From Candidatus Electrothrix rattekaaiensis (GTDB lineage Bacteria > Desulfobacterota > Desulfobulbia > Desulfobulbales > Desulfobulbaceae): DNA of 64,000 nt. The notes beneath the pieces were generated by a model, which saw only the letters and a program-made list of their open reading frames with translations, had not been told where the DNA came from and searched no databases. The position numbers and the translations under genes are program-made. Numbering within the stretch: position 1 is the stretch's first letter; every line of letters begins with the position of its first letter. Positions 43,260-54,339 of this stretch are shown one piece after another. The stretch is from assembly GCA_032595675.1 (NCBI GenBank), contig JAVQMD010000002.1, positions 62,001 to 126,000 on the forward strand, written 5' to 3'.

Positions 43260-45983
43260 TCACCCAGCCCGCAACTTCTTCTCCCCCTCCACAATCAAAA
43301 ACCCGATAACCCCGGCCAGTATAATCCGGGCCCAGGAGGCGATACCGATGGACGCACTTTGAAACAGCTGCTGCATGATCGGGACATAGGTGTAGACCAG
43401 CTGAAGAAGCAACATGGAGATCACCCCGAAAAATACCCAGGCATTGGTAAAAAAGCCGAGCTGGAAGACGTTCTTGGTCAATGAACGGCAATTGAAGAGA
43501 TAAAACAGTTCCATCATAACAAAGACGTTCACTGCAACGGTTCGTGCCTCCTCAAGGGAAGCACCCGCAGCCAGTTCCCATTGAAAAAGGCCAAAGGCAC
43601 CGATCAATAACAACGTGCCCACAAGGAAAATTCTGGCTATCAGCTCACCGGTCAGGATCGGGGTATCAGGGTCACGGGGCTTGCGCAGCATAATGCCGGG
43701 CTCTTTGGGTTCAAAGGCCAGCATCAGGCCCAGGAAACCGGCAGTGGTCATATTGATCCAGAGGATCTGCACCGGCAGAATGGGCAGGGTAAGGCCCAGA
43801 AATATAGCCGCCAGGATGACCAGCCCTTCCCCAAGATTGGTGGGCAGGGTCCAGACAATAAATTTGGTCAGATTCTCAAACACGCCCCGGCCCTCTTCCA
43901 CCGCCGCCTCAATGGAGCTGAAGTTATCATCGGTTAACACCATGTCTGCTGCCTCCTTGGAGACATCCGTACCGGTGATGCCCATTGCCACCCCGATATC
44001 AGCCTGCTTCAGGGCCGGGGCATCGTTGACCCCGTCACCGGTCATGGCCACCACATTACCTGTAGCCTGGAGTGCCCGCACCAGGCGGATCTTCTGTTCC
44101 GGCGTGGCCCGGGCAAAGACAGCTGTGTTCGCAGCAGCGGCAATCAGATCCTGATCCGATATCTTTTCCAGCTCAGAACCGGTCAGCACCGCTGGCTGTT
44201 CGCCGTCCTTGTAATCGTCTGCCAACCCTATCTGACCGGCAATGGCTGCTGCCGTGGCAGGATGATCGCCCGTAATCATCTTGATGCGAATCCCTGCCTG
44301 ACGACAAGTCTTAACCGCTGCCACGGCCTCGGCCCTGGGTGGATCAATCATACCCATCAACCCGAGGAAGGTGAATCCTTCTTGCACATCCCCTGAGGCA
44401 ATGTCTGTTTTGTTCTCTATTTTTTTCTCTGCAAAGGCCAACACCCGTAGCCCACGTGTCGCAAGTCGGGTAACGTCTTCATGGATCTGTTCCTTTTCCA
44501 GCGGAGCTGTCCCGCCTTCAGCCGTCAGAACATTCTCGCATTTGGCCAGAATCTGTTCCACCGCCCCCTTGATACAGACCAGAGAGCCTGTGGAATCTCC
44601 TGCGTCATCCGGGTGTTCCTCATGCAGGGTTGCCATGAACTGATGCTCAGATTCAAAGGGAATGCTGTCCAGTCGGGGATAGCGGGCCTGGAGTTCCTCT
44701 GTGGTATATCCCCCCTTGCCAGCAACGGTGAGCAAAGCACCGTCTGTGGGATCACCCTGAATCTGCCAACCTTCTTCCTTTTCCTGAAGAACACCGTCAT
44801 TGCACAGGGCAGATGCCCTAAGACAGTGGTGCAGGGCCGGGGCATCCTGCTCAGAAGGCGTTGCTGCCGAGTCAGTCTGTCGGGTGATCTCTCCCAGAGG
44901 TGCATAACCAGCCCCGCTGACCTCGTACTGCTCCTGACCAGCGATGATCGCCTGCACGGTCATCTGATTCTCGGTCAGGGTGCCAGTTTTATCTGAACAG
45001 ATCACGGTGGTGCTGCCCAGGGTCTCCACCGCAGGCAGCTTACGGATAATGGCCCGTCGTTTTGCCATTCGGGAAACACCGATAGCTAGGGTGATGGTGA
45101 CCGCTGCTGGTAGACCTTCAGGAATAGCCCCCACAGCCAAGGCAACCGCAGCCATGAACAGGTCAAATAACGGTTGACCGCGCAACAGGCCAACCGCCAC
45201 GGTCAGGGCGGCCAAGCCAAGGATGGCGTACAGGAGCACCTGACTGAACTGGGCAATCTTGCGGGTAAGAGGAGTGGCCAGATCCTGGGCCGTGGAGATC
45301 AGCTGGGAAATACGGCCCACTTCTGTCTGATCACCGGTCGCGGTAACAATCCCGCTTGCCTGCCCATAGGTGACCATTGTGGAGGCATAGGCCATATTGG
45401 TCCGTTCTGCCAGATCGGTCTCTTCAGGTAGCGGGGAAACATTTTTGGTCACGGGTACGGACTCGCCGGTTAGGGCCGATTCCGCCACCTGGAGATCCCG
45501 GCAATGAAGAAGACGCATATCCGCTGGAACCCGATCTCCAGCTGTAAGCAGCACCACATCTCCCGGCACCAGCTCAGTTGAAGGAATACGCTGTTTCCCG
45601 CCTGAACGCAGCACCGTAGCCTCGGCAACCATCGTTCGGGCCAGGGCCGCCAGACTGCCCTCGGCCTTGGCCTCCTGGATATAACCTATAATACCGTTGG
45701 CCAGCACCACCCCGAAAATAACCCCAGAGTCCACCCATTCCTGGAGCAAAGCCGTGATAACCCCCGAGGCAATCAGGATGTATATCAGGGGTTGATGAAA
45801 TTGGAGCAGGAAACGCATCAGCTTGCTTTTGCCTGCTTTGGTGGTCAGGACATTGGGACCAAAATGGCTGAACCGTTGCTCTGCCTCCTGCTGTTCAAGT
45901 CCTTTCTCCTCATTGCTCTCCAGAAGGGAAAGGATGTTTTCTCTTTTTAACAGGTGCCATTGTTCGTTAGGTATTTCTTTCAT
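43260..45983 (-). CDS. P-type cation-transporting ATPase, type IIA (Ca2+-like)
   Basis: 907 residues from the ATG at 45983 (AGGGGAG just upstream; a GTG at 46031 would add 16 residues). The cation ATPase N-domain comes first. TGES lies at 172-175 and the M4 PEGL motif at 288-291. The phosphorylated Asp331 is in [12 protein letters not shown], followed by [17 protein letters not shown] and a C-terminal six-helix domain. It pumps Ca2+ (or a related cation) out of the cytoplasm. Its 3' end is duplicated downstream at 42992. Confidence 0.92.
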   Translation of the reverse strand: MKEIPNEQWHLLKRENILSLLESNEEKGLEQQEAEQRFSHFGPNVLTTKAGKSKLMRFLLQFHQPLIYILIASGVITALLQEWVDSGVIFGVVLANGIIGYIQEAKAEGSLAALARTMVAEATVLRSGGKQRIPSTELVPGDVVLLTAGDRVPADMRLLHCRDLQVAESALTGESVPVTKNVSPLPEETDLAERTNMAYASTMVTYGQASGIVTATGDQTEVGRISQLISTAQDLATPLTRKIAQFSQVLLYAILGLAALTVAVGLLRGQPLFDLFMAAVALAVGAIPEGLPAAVTITLAIGVSRMAKRRAIIRKLPAVETLGSTTVICSDKTGTLTENQMTVQAIIAGQEQYEVSGAGYAPLGEITRQTDSAATPSEQDAPALHHCLRASALCNDGVLQEKEEGWQIQGDPTDGALLTVAGKGGYTTEELQARYPRLDSIPFESEHQFMATLHEEHPDDAGDSTGSLVCIKGAVEQILAKCENVLTAEGGTAPLEKEQIHEDVTRLATRGLRVLAFAEKKIENKTDIASGDVQEGFTFLGLMGMIDPPRAEAVAAVKTCRQAGIRIKMITGDHPATAAAIAGQIGLADDYKDGEQPAVLTGSELEKISDQDLIAAAANTAVFARATPEQKIRLVRALQATGNVVAMTGDGVNDAPALKQADIGVAMGITGTDVSKEAADMVLTDDNFSSIEAAVEEGRGVFENLTKFIVWTLPTNLGEGLVILAAIFLGLTLPILPVQILWINMTTAGFLGLMLAFEPKEPGIMLRKPRDPDTPILTGELIARIFLVGTLLLIGAFGLFQWELAAGASLEEARTVAVNVFVMMELFYLFNCRSLTKNVFQLGFFTNAWVFFGVISMLLLQLVYTYVPIMQQLFQSASIGIASWARIILAGVIGFLIVEGEKKLRAG

Positions 45984-46163
45984 GTCTCCCCTGTTTTTCG
46001 TATTATTGAACGTTATCTTCTCCTGCTCCACTTATTCACGTTAGTCAGAATGAGCTGGGACGTCAATCAGGATAAAATCCGCCAGCTCGTCTCCTGTGAT
46101 AACAAGCTGCTCAGGATTTTTAACCCGAATTTGATCCCTTGCTGAAATGAGTAAAGAAAAATA

Positions 46164-46179
46164 TGTTGCACGTGAAGCG
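46164..46179. promoter_or_regulatory. Degenerate parS-like site
   Basis: TGTTGCACGTGAAGCG agrees with the parS consensus at 13 of 16 positions; the right end differs. It is intergenic, just past the stop of the LolA-like gene. Weak candidate only. Confidence 0.3.
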
Positions 46180-46183
46180 GCCC

Positions 46184-47002
46184 TTACAACCCTTTTTCCA
46201 ACCGTCGTACTGTAAAGATCCCCTCATCCATTGCATCCTTAAACACAACATTATCCAGCTTCAAAACAGTCTTGTGCTCAGTCACCTTACCCTTTTTCTT
46301 GGTCACATGGGTTTCAGTACTAATCCAGATGCCGTTAATCTGCTCCAGCTTCTTCACATCAAAATACTTCAAGTAACCTCCGTCGCGCACCCAATGCACG
46401 GCCTTGACCACGAAATAATTATCCTGCCGAACAAAGACGATGGATTTCTCATACCCGGTCTCGTCAATGACCTCGGGTCTACGGGGCAACGCCTGAATCA
46501 GCCAAACCTTGTGGCCGTTATCTTTATCCTCTTTGAGCAAGGTAAAATCGTAATCATCCAGATCGCGGGAGGTCATGTCGGCATAGTTCAGATCCGAGCC
46601 CATAAAACTGGAGCTCTTGTCATCTGTGGCAATGCGCTTCGTCTTGCGCAGGGCGGGCAGATAGAGCCACTGGTCATCGTCCTTGGCCTCGTCATCATAA
46701 TCATAGGTGAGGAAACCGGTGTCTTTGACATCCGGTGGATGAAGAAAAAACATAATTCGATGGGTATCTTCTCCAAAGTCCTTGCTGAAAGAATGAATTT
46801 TTCTCACCCGCTCACGGTCGTTTTTATCAATAAGGATCATGGTCATATCATTTTCTTGATTATCGCCATCCTCTCGATTTTCGACCTTCTGCATGATTTC
46901 CCGTGCTTTTGGGTCGTCCTTGGGATCATCCTTGGCAAGGACCGGGTTGACAGCTGCCAGCAGGGAGCAGGACAGCAGGATAAAAAGAGTAAGGTGCTTC
47001 AT
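46184..47002 (-). CDS. Outer-membrane lipoprotein-sorting (LolA-like) protein
   Basis: 272 residues with a signal peptide (MKHLTLFILLSCSLLAAVNPVLA). The mature protein has the pattern of LolA-like sorting proteins linked to RND exporters: AREIMQKVENRE, MFFLHPPDVKDTGFLTYDYD, WLYLPALRKTKRI, SSFMGSDLNYADM. A periplasmic carrier of lipid or hydrophobic ligand is expected. A DUF1302 porin, its usual partner, lies 6 kb away; no RND pump is in the window. Confidence 0.85.
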   Translation of the reverse strand: MKHLTLFILLSCSLLAAVNPVLAKDDPKDDPKAREIMQKVENREDGDNQENDMTMILIDKNDRERVRKIHSFSKDFGEDTHRIMFFLHPPDVKDTGFLTYDYDDEAKDDDQWLYLPALRKTKRIATDDKSSSFMGSDLNYADMTSRDLDDYDFTLLKEDKDNGHKVWLIQALPRRPEVIDETGYEKSIVFVRQDNYFVVKAVHWVRDGGYLKYFDVKKLEQINGIWISTETHVTKKKGKVTEHKTVLKLDNVVFKDAMDEGIFTVRRLEKGL

Positions 47003-47038
47003 GATAAGTTTCCTTGTAGAAGGTTTTAGAGGAATTTC

Positions 47039-47058
47039 TTCGCCGTTAAAACGGCGAA
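47039..47058. terminator. Hairpin between mscS-like and LolA-like genes
   Basis: 8- to 9-bp stem TTCGCCGT/ACGGCGAA with a very short loop. There is no T-run on the reverse strand, so termination is uncertain. Confidence 0.4.
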
Positions 47059-47094
47059 TTATTAACGGTACGTCCCTTTCTGCTCACGCCGGAA

Positions 47095-48837
47095 CTATAC
47101 TTTTTCATCAAGAGCTGTTGGGCTCTCTGGCTTCTCTGGCTGACCTGCCTGATGTAGAGTAACCTGGGTAAAGGGAATACCCCAGCCGTATTCAGTGCAG
47201 GCATCAACAGCAGCCTGTTGAAGAAAGCGGGAAAGAGCAAAGTAATTTTCAGCCTGACTGCCGGGAAATTTGGCAAAAATCAGGAGATTCAATGAGGAAG
47301 CTGCTGCCTCCTTAAACTCCACCACAAGCTCAATCAGGTCTGAACCATACTCTTTTTCTTCCAGTGCCTTGATGATATACGCATAGAGAAGGTCGGGAAT
47401 GGTTCGAATGATATCCGGTTGGCAGGCGTAATCAATGCCGAAATCGGTAAAAACACCAAAGGTGTTGATGGAGCAGTTGATCGGGTTGAGCCCGAGAAAG
47501 GTCAGGGTTGCATAGGTCTTATGCCTTCCGCCCCGTGTGTCCAGCACCACCTGCTCCGGGGTTTGCAGAGCGATGGTGCCTATGGAGCCGTCAGAAAGCT
47601 CGACCAGATCACCGGTTTTGGTGGGGAACCATGGCTCGTCCGTATAAAATGGTCGGGATTCGAGTCCGACAAGGGCGGATAAGGGGAGACGTATCATGCC
47701 GCCCCGGAGGTCTGGATTATGGAGCCGGGTATAGAGGTTCAAGGCCATAATCCGCCAAGGAAGCCCTTTATAGATGATGCGCTCTCCCTCGCGAACTGTG
47801 CTCAGATTGAGCAAAAGTTTGGCCTGCTCCCAAAATTTGGGCAGGGTTTGTTTGCTGGTCCAAGCAACGCCGAACAGGAAAAGGAAGGCAAGGCCGAGGA
47901 GAACCCAATCGCCGGAAAGATACAGCACGAGAATAAAGGCGGTGATCGCGATCAGGAAGGTCAATAAATAATAGACGATGACAGCAAGACGTAAAAGAAA
48001 AGAGCGGTGCTCTCCCAGTCGCCCCAAGCGTGTTCTCTTATGGGCAAGCCGCTGGGTCTCTCGCATCAGGAGAAAAACAATAAAAAAGGCTGACAAGGCA
48101 AGGATGAAATTCAGTCCTCTGCTCTTGAAAAATTCCCGGAAAATCGTCCTGATAGAGTTTAAAATAGAAACTTTTTTCTGTTCTTTTTCAGTCAGTTGCT
48201 GCTGTGCAGCTGCCAAGCGGGCCTTGAGCTCATCGTGGCGCTGTTGCCGGGAGAGAATCAGGGGCGTCAACTCCTGTTTCATTGTCTCGGAATCAGCACG
48301 GTCAAGATGCTGTTGAATATTCTTTATCGCATTATTTGTCAGATTGATGCGTTGCTGATAAAGAGCCACCTGCTTACGCAGGGATTCCATCTCACGGGGG
48401 CGGGCCGTCATTCTTTTCATTTCTTCAAGAATCGGACTGAGCAGGTCCCGCAGCTCCTGCTGCCAGTCAACGTTTTCTGTGACCATGGAAAACTCTGCCG
48501 GATCCACCCCAGACACAATGCTTTCAAAATCACTGTCAAGATCCTGAATACGAGAGGTTATTTCCTGGATTTCCGTCCGGATAACCTCCTGTTGCGCTTC
48601 GGTTTTCTCTCGTTTAAGATTCTTCTCCTCTTCTGCAAGTTGCTTTTTCAGGGCCTGCTTGGACAGAAGAATCTTCTGTAATGTATCATTATTCGGAGAA
48701 GAAACGGGAGATTGCGACACAACCTCCGCCTCCGCCTGATGCCCGCTAAGCACAAGACTGGTGCTGGGGAAAAGAAGAAGAAAGCATGTGGTCGGGACAA
48801 TAGAGAAAAAAAAGATTTTATTGGTAATGCGAGCCAT
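47095..48837 (-). CDS. MscS-family mechanosensitive ion channel with coiled-coil periplasmic domain
   Basis: 580 residues. A signal-like N-terminus, a long coiled coil at about 45-235 (KQALKKQLAEEEKNLKREKTE and similar), then three membrane helices near 265-340. A cytoplasmic MscS-type beta domain follows (GDLVELSDGSIGTIALQTPEQVVLDT, residues ~425-460) and the C-terminal alpha/beta region. Gated by membrane tension under hypo-osmotic shock. The large extra N-terminal region resembles MscK-type channels. Confidence 0.87.
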   Translation of the reverse strand: MARITNKIFFFSIVPTTCFLLLFPSTSLVLSGHQAEAEVVSQSPVSSPNNDTLQKILLSKQALKKQLAEEEKNLKREKTEAQQEVIRTEIQEITSRIQDLDSDFESIVSGVDPAEFSMVTENVDWQQELRDLLSPILEEMKRMTARPREMESLRKQVALYQQRINLTNNAIKNIQQHLDRADSETMKQELTPLILSRQQRHDELKARLAAAQQQLTEKEQKKVSILNSIRTIFREFFKSRGLNFILALSAFFIVFLLMRETQRLAHKRTRLGRLGEHRSFLLRLAVIVYYLLTFLIAITAFILVLYLSGDWVLLGLAFLFLFGVAWTSKQTLPKFWEQAKLLLNLSTVREGERIIYKGLPWRIMALNLYTRLHNPDLRGGMIRLPLSALVGLESRPFYTDEPWFPTKTGDLVELSDGSIGTIALQTPEQVVLDTRGGRHKTYATLTFLGLNPINCSINTFGVFTDFGIDYACQPDIIRTIPDLLYAYIIKALEEKEYGSDLIELVVEFKEAAASSLNLLIFAKFPGSQAENYFALSRFLQQAAVDACTEYGWGIPFTQVTLHQAGQPEKPESPTALDEKV

Positions 48838-49401
48838 TCAGTATCTCTCAAAAAATATAGTATCGGTGATTGCTATAAAAAGGTGCGGATTTACATATAG
48901 ATTATAATTGAGGCACTCGACCTAACAAACGCGATAAATCACCGTATGTCATAAATCACCGTATGTCATAGATTATCGTATGCATACGTTGACAGTAAGA
49001 GTAATCAACCCGTCAACAGGAGAGCGTTGTCCACCTGTACCCCAGAAAGCAGGTCGGAACAATTTCTTCGGAGGCTGCAAAGCAAAAGAAAGCCATCATT
49101 ATGGCTACGGGGAACCCTTGGTAACTCAAAAAAAATTATTATTTTTCAAAACCCTTCATGAGATAGCGATCAGTATATATCAGTTTTTTTAAAAGCGCAC
49201 CTGCTCCATGCAGGTCCAACGATTACCGAATACCTCACAATCTATTTGCCAATTAGAAGTAATAGAGTATAATTAAAAAGTTTGTTATCGTCGAGATTGA
49301 GCGGCAATAAAAAGCATTTCCAGTGATTAAGACAGAAGATAGCCTGACCTTATTCATCCAGTTCCTCACGACCATTAAACGCTCTGTTTATTTTTGTCAG
49401 T
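48838..49401. other. Intergenic region between mscS-like and amidase genes
   Basis: 564 bases with a 17-bp tandem repeat near 48934 and an imperfect hairpin GCCAT/ATGGC near 49093. No ORF or RNA that I can support; a 70-codon frame at 48980 looks random. Confidence 0.5.
48934..48984. repeat. 17-bp tandem repeat, two exact copies plus one diverged
   Basis: ATAAATCACCGTATGTC at 48934-48950 and 48951-48967, then ATAGATTATCGTATGCA at 48968-48984. Confidence 0.85.
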
Positions 49402-51819
49402 ATGTTCCTTGTCGTTCGATCTCCGTATAATCTTCAGTGCGTCGGGCTTTTTTTCCGGTTTCTGATATTGCTCTTCCTGATAGGGCTCCCCGGTATCGCA
49501 ACGGCTGCGACCGGTGCGACGGTGTCCTCTACCTACAAAAATACAGTGGAGTGGCAATACAAGCAGGCCCGTGATTATTATTATAAGCTGCGGAACAATC
49601 CCCCTCTTGCCAGAAAGCGCGATAAATGGCTGATCGGTATCCACGAATTGCAGCGTATCTATCGGATAGATCCGAAAAGCAAGAGAGCTTCCTCGTGTTT
49701 GTATACCATAGCGCGTATGTATCGTACTATGTACAAACGCTTTGGTATGACTGCCGACCTTGATAAGGCTGTTTCTTTTTATACAGATATCCTCACCTTT
49801 TTCCCAAAGGGAAATAAGGCTGATAATGCGCTCTACGCCTTGGCCCAAATAGAGCAGGAGGAAAGAGGGAATTTTAAACAGGCTGTTCAGTATTACGACC
49901 GATTGATGCGTTCCTATCCGACCAGCAACAAGAAAAGGCTGGTTAAGGAACAGTTAGAAAAGTTAATAAAGGTTCTGGAAAAAAATCCTGATTATCAAGA
50001 AAAAACACCCAGCACGCCAGTCCCAAATTCTTCACCAACAAAAGCAATTCCCCGGCCCAAAACTCCTGAAGTTACCCCTTCCGTGGTTCCTCCTGTCCTC
50101 CAGAAACCGACGGTCAGTCAACCGCCAGCTGCAACGGTAACATCGACAGTAAAGCCGCCGCCGCTTCGAGCTCCGATAAGATCGGTAACGCCGGTACCTC
50201 CTGTAATACCTGAAGAAAAGGTAAAAAAGGTTTCTGCCGTCTTACCTGTGAAGAATGATGCTGTGAAAAATGTGAACAGCTCGGTTCCGCAAAAAAAAGC
50301 TCCGATTGCTCAGAAGGTGCTCCCCCCTGAGACTCCTGCAAAGAAGGACAACGCAGCTCCCCGAACAAAGATTGTTTTGTCCGCGTTAAAAAAAGTAGAG
50401 TCAACACAGAAGGGAAAAAAGGAAATTCTTGCGGGTAAAGATCAGGGAGAGGTAGAAAGAACGGAACAGGTTGATACAACAAAAAAATATTTGAAAAAAA
50501 TTCCCGGAACAGTTGATGTCCTTCCAGTTCAATACTGGTCCTCTGATAACTACAGTCGGGTGGTTATCAAATCCTCGGAACCAGTCGCCTATCATGCCAA
50601 CTTACTTGATCAACAAAACGGAGTGCCTCGACGCCTTTTTATTGATTTCCACAAGAGTTATATCCCGCTGAAATATCGCTCGCCGGTTTCTATTGAGGAT
50701 GGGCTCCTGAAGCGTATCCATACGAGCCAGCTTGATGCGACAACAGTGCGTGTGTTTCTTGATACCGAATCTATTGCCGATTATAAGGTCTTTAATCTCA
50801 AAGATCCGTTTCGGGTGGTTGTTGATGTTCGCGGGGGAAGAGGGAGTGCTCTGAGGATTCCAAAAAGAAAGATTGCCCCCCAGATTATAACTGATATTAA
50901 ACCGCTGGTTGTGCAGGCCAAGAAAGAGGAAGAAATTGAAGCTGAGGTAAAAACAGCGGCAAGTGAGATTATATCAGAAAAAACACCAGAGATAGAACCA
51001 GAAAAAATTATTACTCCCCGGAAGAGGAAAGCAGTTCCTGATGTCGCAAAAGCAGAAAAACCTCCAGAAGTAGAAAATCTTACCCTGGCCCAGCAACTCG
51101 GGCTTGGGGTGCGGCGGATCGTTATAGATCCAGGGCATGGCGGAAAAGACCCTGGAGCAGTAGGCTTCGGCCTGAAAGAGAAAGATATTGTTCTGAATGT
51201 GGCCAAAAAGATCAAGAAGATCCTTGAAGAGAAAAATGGTTACGAGGTGCTTCTGACAAGAGATGGCGATGTCTCTCTTGCTCTTGAAGAACGAACAGCC
51301 ATTGCCAATACCAAGGAGGCAGATCTTTTTCTTTCTATCCACGTTAATGCTCATCCAGAAGAGGCGATACGCGGGGTAGAAACATTTTATTTGAATTTGG
51401 CTACGCACACCGAAGCTATGCGGGTCGCTGCCCTGGAGAATGCCACCTCCACGCATAATATGAGTGAAATGCAGGATATTCTCTCTGAGCTGATGCAGAA
51501 TGAGAAGATCAATGAGTCTTCCCAACTCGCTGAATTTGTCCAGCTCAATATGATCAATGGCTTGAAAAAACAAAAATTCAAGGTCAAAGATCTCGGCGTG
51601 AAGCAAGCACCGTTCTATGTTCTTATCGGTGCGGAGATGCCAGCTATTCTCGCCGAAATTTCTTTTATCACCAATCCAGAGGAGGCAAAATCAATGAAAA
51701 GCGAGAAGTATCTACAAACCCTTGCTGAACAGATTGTTGCCGGAGTGCTTTCCTATGCTGAAAATCAGAGGACAGCAGTATTAAAGAGTGCCCCTTCATC
51801 TGAAATATCAGCGCAATAG
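49402..51819 (+). CDS. N-acetylmuramoyl-L-alanine amidase (TPR-AMIN-Amidase_3)
   Basis: 805 residues. Signal peptide (LFFRFLILLFLIGLPGIATA), TPR-like helices about 50-195, a Pro-rich linker, AMIN domain about 372-470 and Amidase_3 about 568-785. Zinc and catalytic residues are visible: DPGHGG, the Glu in LKEKDI, SIHVNA and ILAEISFITN. It cleaves the amide between MurNAc and the stem peptide during septal splitting. The TPR front end and long linker make it larger than E. coli AmiC (~417). Confidence 0.92.
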   Translation: MFLVVRSPYNLQCVGLFFRFLILLFLIGLPGIATAATGATVSSTYKNTVEWQYKQARDYYYKLRNNPPLARKRDKWLIGIHELQRIYRIDPKSKRASSCLYTIARMYRTMYKRFGMTADLDKAVSFYTDILTFFPKGNKADNALYALAQIEQEERGNFKQAVQYYDRLMRSYPTSNKKRLVKEQLEKLIKVLEKNPDYQEKTPSTPVPNSSPTKAIPRPKTPEVTPSVVPPVLQKPTVSQPPAATVTSTVKPPPLRAPIRSVTPVPPVIPEEKVKKVSAVLPVKNDAVKNVNSSVPQKKAPIAQKVLPPETPAKKDNAAPRTKIVLSALKKVESTQKGKKEILAGKDQGEVERTEQVDTTKKYLKKIPGTVDVLPVQYWSSDNYSRVVIKSSEPVAYHANLLDQQNGVPRRLFIDFHKSYIPLKYRSPVSIEDGLLKRIHTSQLDATTVRVFLDTESIADYKVFNLKDPFRVVVDVRGGRGSALRIPKRKIAPQIITDIKPLVVQAKKEEEIEAEVKTAASEIISEKTPEIEPEKIITPRKRKAVPDVAKAEKPPEVENLTLAQQLGLGVRRIVIDPGHGGKDPGAVGFGLKEKDIVLNVAKKIKKILEEKNGYEVLLTRDGDVSLALEERTAIANTKEADLFLSIHVNAHPEEAIRGVETFYLNLATHTEAMRVAALENATSTHNMSEMQDILSELMQNEKINESSQLAEFVQLNMINGLKKQKFKVKDLGVKQAPFYVLIGAEMPAILAEISFITNPEEAKSMKSEKYLQTLAEQIVAGVLSYAENQRTAVLKSAPSSEISAQ

Positions 51820-52040
51820 CCACTCCAAAGTTTTTGTTAAGCTGTAATGTACAAGTAAATTTTTCTGTTTTTCATCTACCTGCATTCTTCGAAAAGAGTA
51901 AGATTATCCTCTCAAGCCTTTTTCTGCTCGGAGTGTGCAAGACGTTGCTGTCTGCAATTTCATTGCACAAACACCGTTCGTGGTTATACACTATATGTAT
52001 AAGGTTGGATATTTCAACAGTGAGTACCACGGAGGATCAA

Positions 52041-52331
52041 ATGAAGAAAATAATGCTTTTTTGTTTTTGTACAGCACTTTGCATGTGGTTAACTTCGTGC
52101 GTTGGACCTGGAACAGGCCCTTATGGCGCATATACAGAAGCTGATCGTTATCGCGATACTGTTCATACAGCGGCAGCAGTCGGTGCTGTCGCTGTCGGTG
52201 CCTCTATTTTTGGGAATGTTTTTCATCATGGTGGACACTACGGTCATCACAGGGGATATACCCCGTATGTATACCGTGCTCACCGTGCTCCTGTAGTGCG
52301 TCCCGCACCGAGAGGCTATATCTACAGGTAA
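52041..52331 (+). CDS. Small exported lipoprotein
   Basis: 96 residues from the ATG at 52041, chosen by GGAGG upstream; the longer frame from 51834 is not credible. A lipobox (LTSC) ends the signal peptide. A Gly/Ala hydrophobic stretch (AAAVGAVAVGASIFG) and a His/Tyr/Arg-rich tail with several PAPRG-like turns follow. Probably an outer-membrane lipoprotein. Function unknown. The 221 bases before it hold no recognised feature. Confidence 0.8.
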   Translation: MKKIMLFCFCTALCMWLTSCVGPGTGPYGAYTEADRYRDTVHTAAAVGAVAVGASIFGNVFHHGGHYGHHRGYTPYVYRAHRAPVVRPAPRGYIYR

Positions 52332-52639
52332 CAGTCGAAGTCGTTGGAAAAAAAATCTCGCTTTATCGATACAGTGACCTCTGGTACCTTCTCCTGCAAG
52401 GATCTGTTTTTTTTGCAAGAACAGGTTCTTGCTCCTCTATTCTTACTTCTCTTTTTATCGTCCTCTATCACGTACTTGGGTGGAAAAAGTATTCTTTGAA
52501 AACCACAGGGCGTGGTTGTCAAACATTGTTGTTTGGAGTATGGTTGTCTCTTGTAAAAAGAAGAACGAAACCGGGACAGGAGCAGGCAGTTCCTTGCTTC
52601 CGTAAAGCCCAACTTGGCATATAAAGGATAGAGAGAGGT
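52332..52639. other. Intergenic region upstream of pyrG
   Basis: 308 bases. The only clear structure is a 7-bp hairpin GCAAGAA/TTCTTGC at 52415-52432 preceded by eight T, which does not form a terminator in either direction. No gene seen. Confidence 0.5.
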
Positions 52640-54286
52640 ATGGATACGCAACCGAGCAGAAAGACGAAATTTATTTTTATAACCGGCGGTGTGCTCTCGT
52701 CCTTGGGAAAGGGCCTTGCTGCGGCCTCCATCGGTGCCCTGCTGGAAAGCCGAGGAATGACCGTCACCTTTCAGAAACTTGATCCCTATATTAATGTTGA
52801 TCCCGGAACCATGAATCCCTTTCAGCATGGAGAGGTTTATGTCACCGACGACGGGGCAGAAACCGATTTGGATATGGGGCATTATGAACGGTACACCGAT
52901 GCCGTTATGGCGCAGATCAATAATTACACCTCCGGCAGAATCTACTACTCGGTGATTATGAAAGAGCGCCGAGGAGAATATCTTGGCGGAACGGTGCAGA
53001 TGATTCCGCATATCACCGATGAGATCAAACAGGCAGTAATGCAGCTTGACGGCACGGTGGATGTAGCCATCATTGAAATTGGCGGTACCGTCGGTGATAT
53101 TGAAGGGTTGCCTTTTATTGAGGCGATTCGACAGCTACGCGGTGATCTCGGGCGGGAATACTCCCTGTACATTCACTTGACCCTAGTTCCTTTTATCAAG
53201 ACTGCCGGAGAAATCAAGACCAAGCCGACCCAGCATTCAGTTAAGGAGCTACTGGCCTCGGGTATTCAGCCGGATATCCTGATCTGTCGGACCGAAGTGC
53301 CGCTGGAAGACTCGATCAAGAAAAAAATCGCTCTGTTCTGCAATATTGATGCTCCGTCAGTTATCACCGCCATTGATGTGGATACGATCTACGAACTCCC
53401 GCTTCGTTTGCACGAGGAAGGTGCTGATGATCGTATTTTGCAGAAATTGGGTATTTGGACAGGTGCGCCAAACACGAAACCTTGGCAGGATCTGGTCCAT
53501 AAAATAAAGAATCCTGTCCATACCGTCACCATCGGTATTACCGGAAAATATGTTGAGCTCAAAGAGGCGTATAAGAGTCTGCATGAATCGTTGATCCACG
53601 GCGGAATAGCCAATGATACCAAGGTGGATCTCAAATATATTGCTGCCGATGACTTGGAAGACGGTAATTCATCTGCTGAGCTTGAACAATGTGACGGCAT
53701 CCTCGTGCCGGGCGGCTTTGGCAGCCGAGGCACAGAAGGAAAAATTAAGGCCATTGCCTATGCCCGGGAGAATAAGGTGCCTTTCTTTGGTATCTGTTTG
53801 GGTATGCAGCTGGCTGTGGTGGAGTTCTCCCGTGCTGTTGCCGGAATCGTAGGAGCGGATTCCAAGGAACTGAATCCGACCACCAAAGATCCTGTCATTT
53901 ACCTGATGAAGGAATGGTATGATTTTCGCAGCGGCAAGACCGAGATTCGGGACGAAAATTCGAACATGGGCGGAACGCTTCGTCTCGGTGCGTATCCCTG
54001 CAAATTGCGGGAGGATACCCTGGCCCATGCAGCCTATCAGCAGGAAGAAATGAGCGAAAGACATCGTCACCGCTATGAGTTCAATAACCTGTATCGTGAA
54101 CGCTTGGAAAAGGCCGGTCTCGTTGTCAGTGGAACCTCACCGGATGATACGCTGGTAGAAATTGTCGAAATCGCTGATCATCCTTGGTTCCTCGGTTGTC
54201 AGTTTCATCCCGAATTTAAGTCTAGTCCTATGAAGCCGCATCCGTTGTTCCGGGATTTTATCAAAGCGGCCTTGAACAATAAATAG
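52640..54286 (+). CDS. pyrG: CTP synthase
   Basis: 548 residues. N-terminal synthetase domain begins [17 protein letters not shown] with the P-loop, and contains [17 protein letters not shown]. The C-terminal glutaminase has the nucleophile Cys in [10 protein letters not shown] and the His-Glu pair in CQFHPEF. Converts UTP to CTP with glutamine. First gene of an operon with kdsA, kdsC and lptC; the CTP it makes also feeds CMP-Kdo synthesis. Confidence 0.97.
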   Translation: MDTQPSRKTKFIFITGGVLSSLGKGLAAASIGALLESRGMTVTFQKLDPYINVDPGTMNPFQHGEVYVTDDGAETDLDMGHYERYTDAVMAQINNYTSGRIYYSVIMKERRGEYLGGTVQMIPHITDEIKQAVMQLDGTVDVAIIEIGGTVGDIEGLPFIEAIRQLRGDLGREYSLYIHLTLVPFIKTAGEIKTKPTQHSVKELLASGIQPDILICRTEVPLEDSIKKKIALFCNIDAPSVITAIDVDTIYELPLRLHEEGADDRILQKLGIWTGAPNTKPWQDLVHKIKNPVHTVTIGITGKYVELKEAYKSLHESLIHGGIANDTKVDLKYIAADDLEDGNSSAELEQCDGILVPGGFGSRGTEGKIKAIAYARENKVPFFGICLGMQLAVVEFSRAVAGIVGADSKELNPTTKDPVIYLMKEWYDFRSGKTEIRDENSNMGGTLRLGAYPCKLREDTLAHAAYQQEEMSERHRHRYEFNNLYRERLEKAGLVVSGTSPDDTLVEIVEIADHPWFLGCQFHPEFKSSPMKPHPLFRDFIKAALNNK

Positions 54287-54339
54287 ATAGAAGCTGCACC
54301 GGCTTACAGAAAAAATATCTTTCCGGAGTTTGCGTTACG

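Noticed and set aside
49020-49125. Possible c-di-GMP (GEMM-I) riboswitch upstream of the amidase gene
   Set aside because: GCAAAGC and GGGGAACC-like pieces occur, but the two-helix core and tetraloop-receptor arrangement cannot be drawn.
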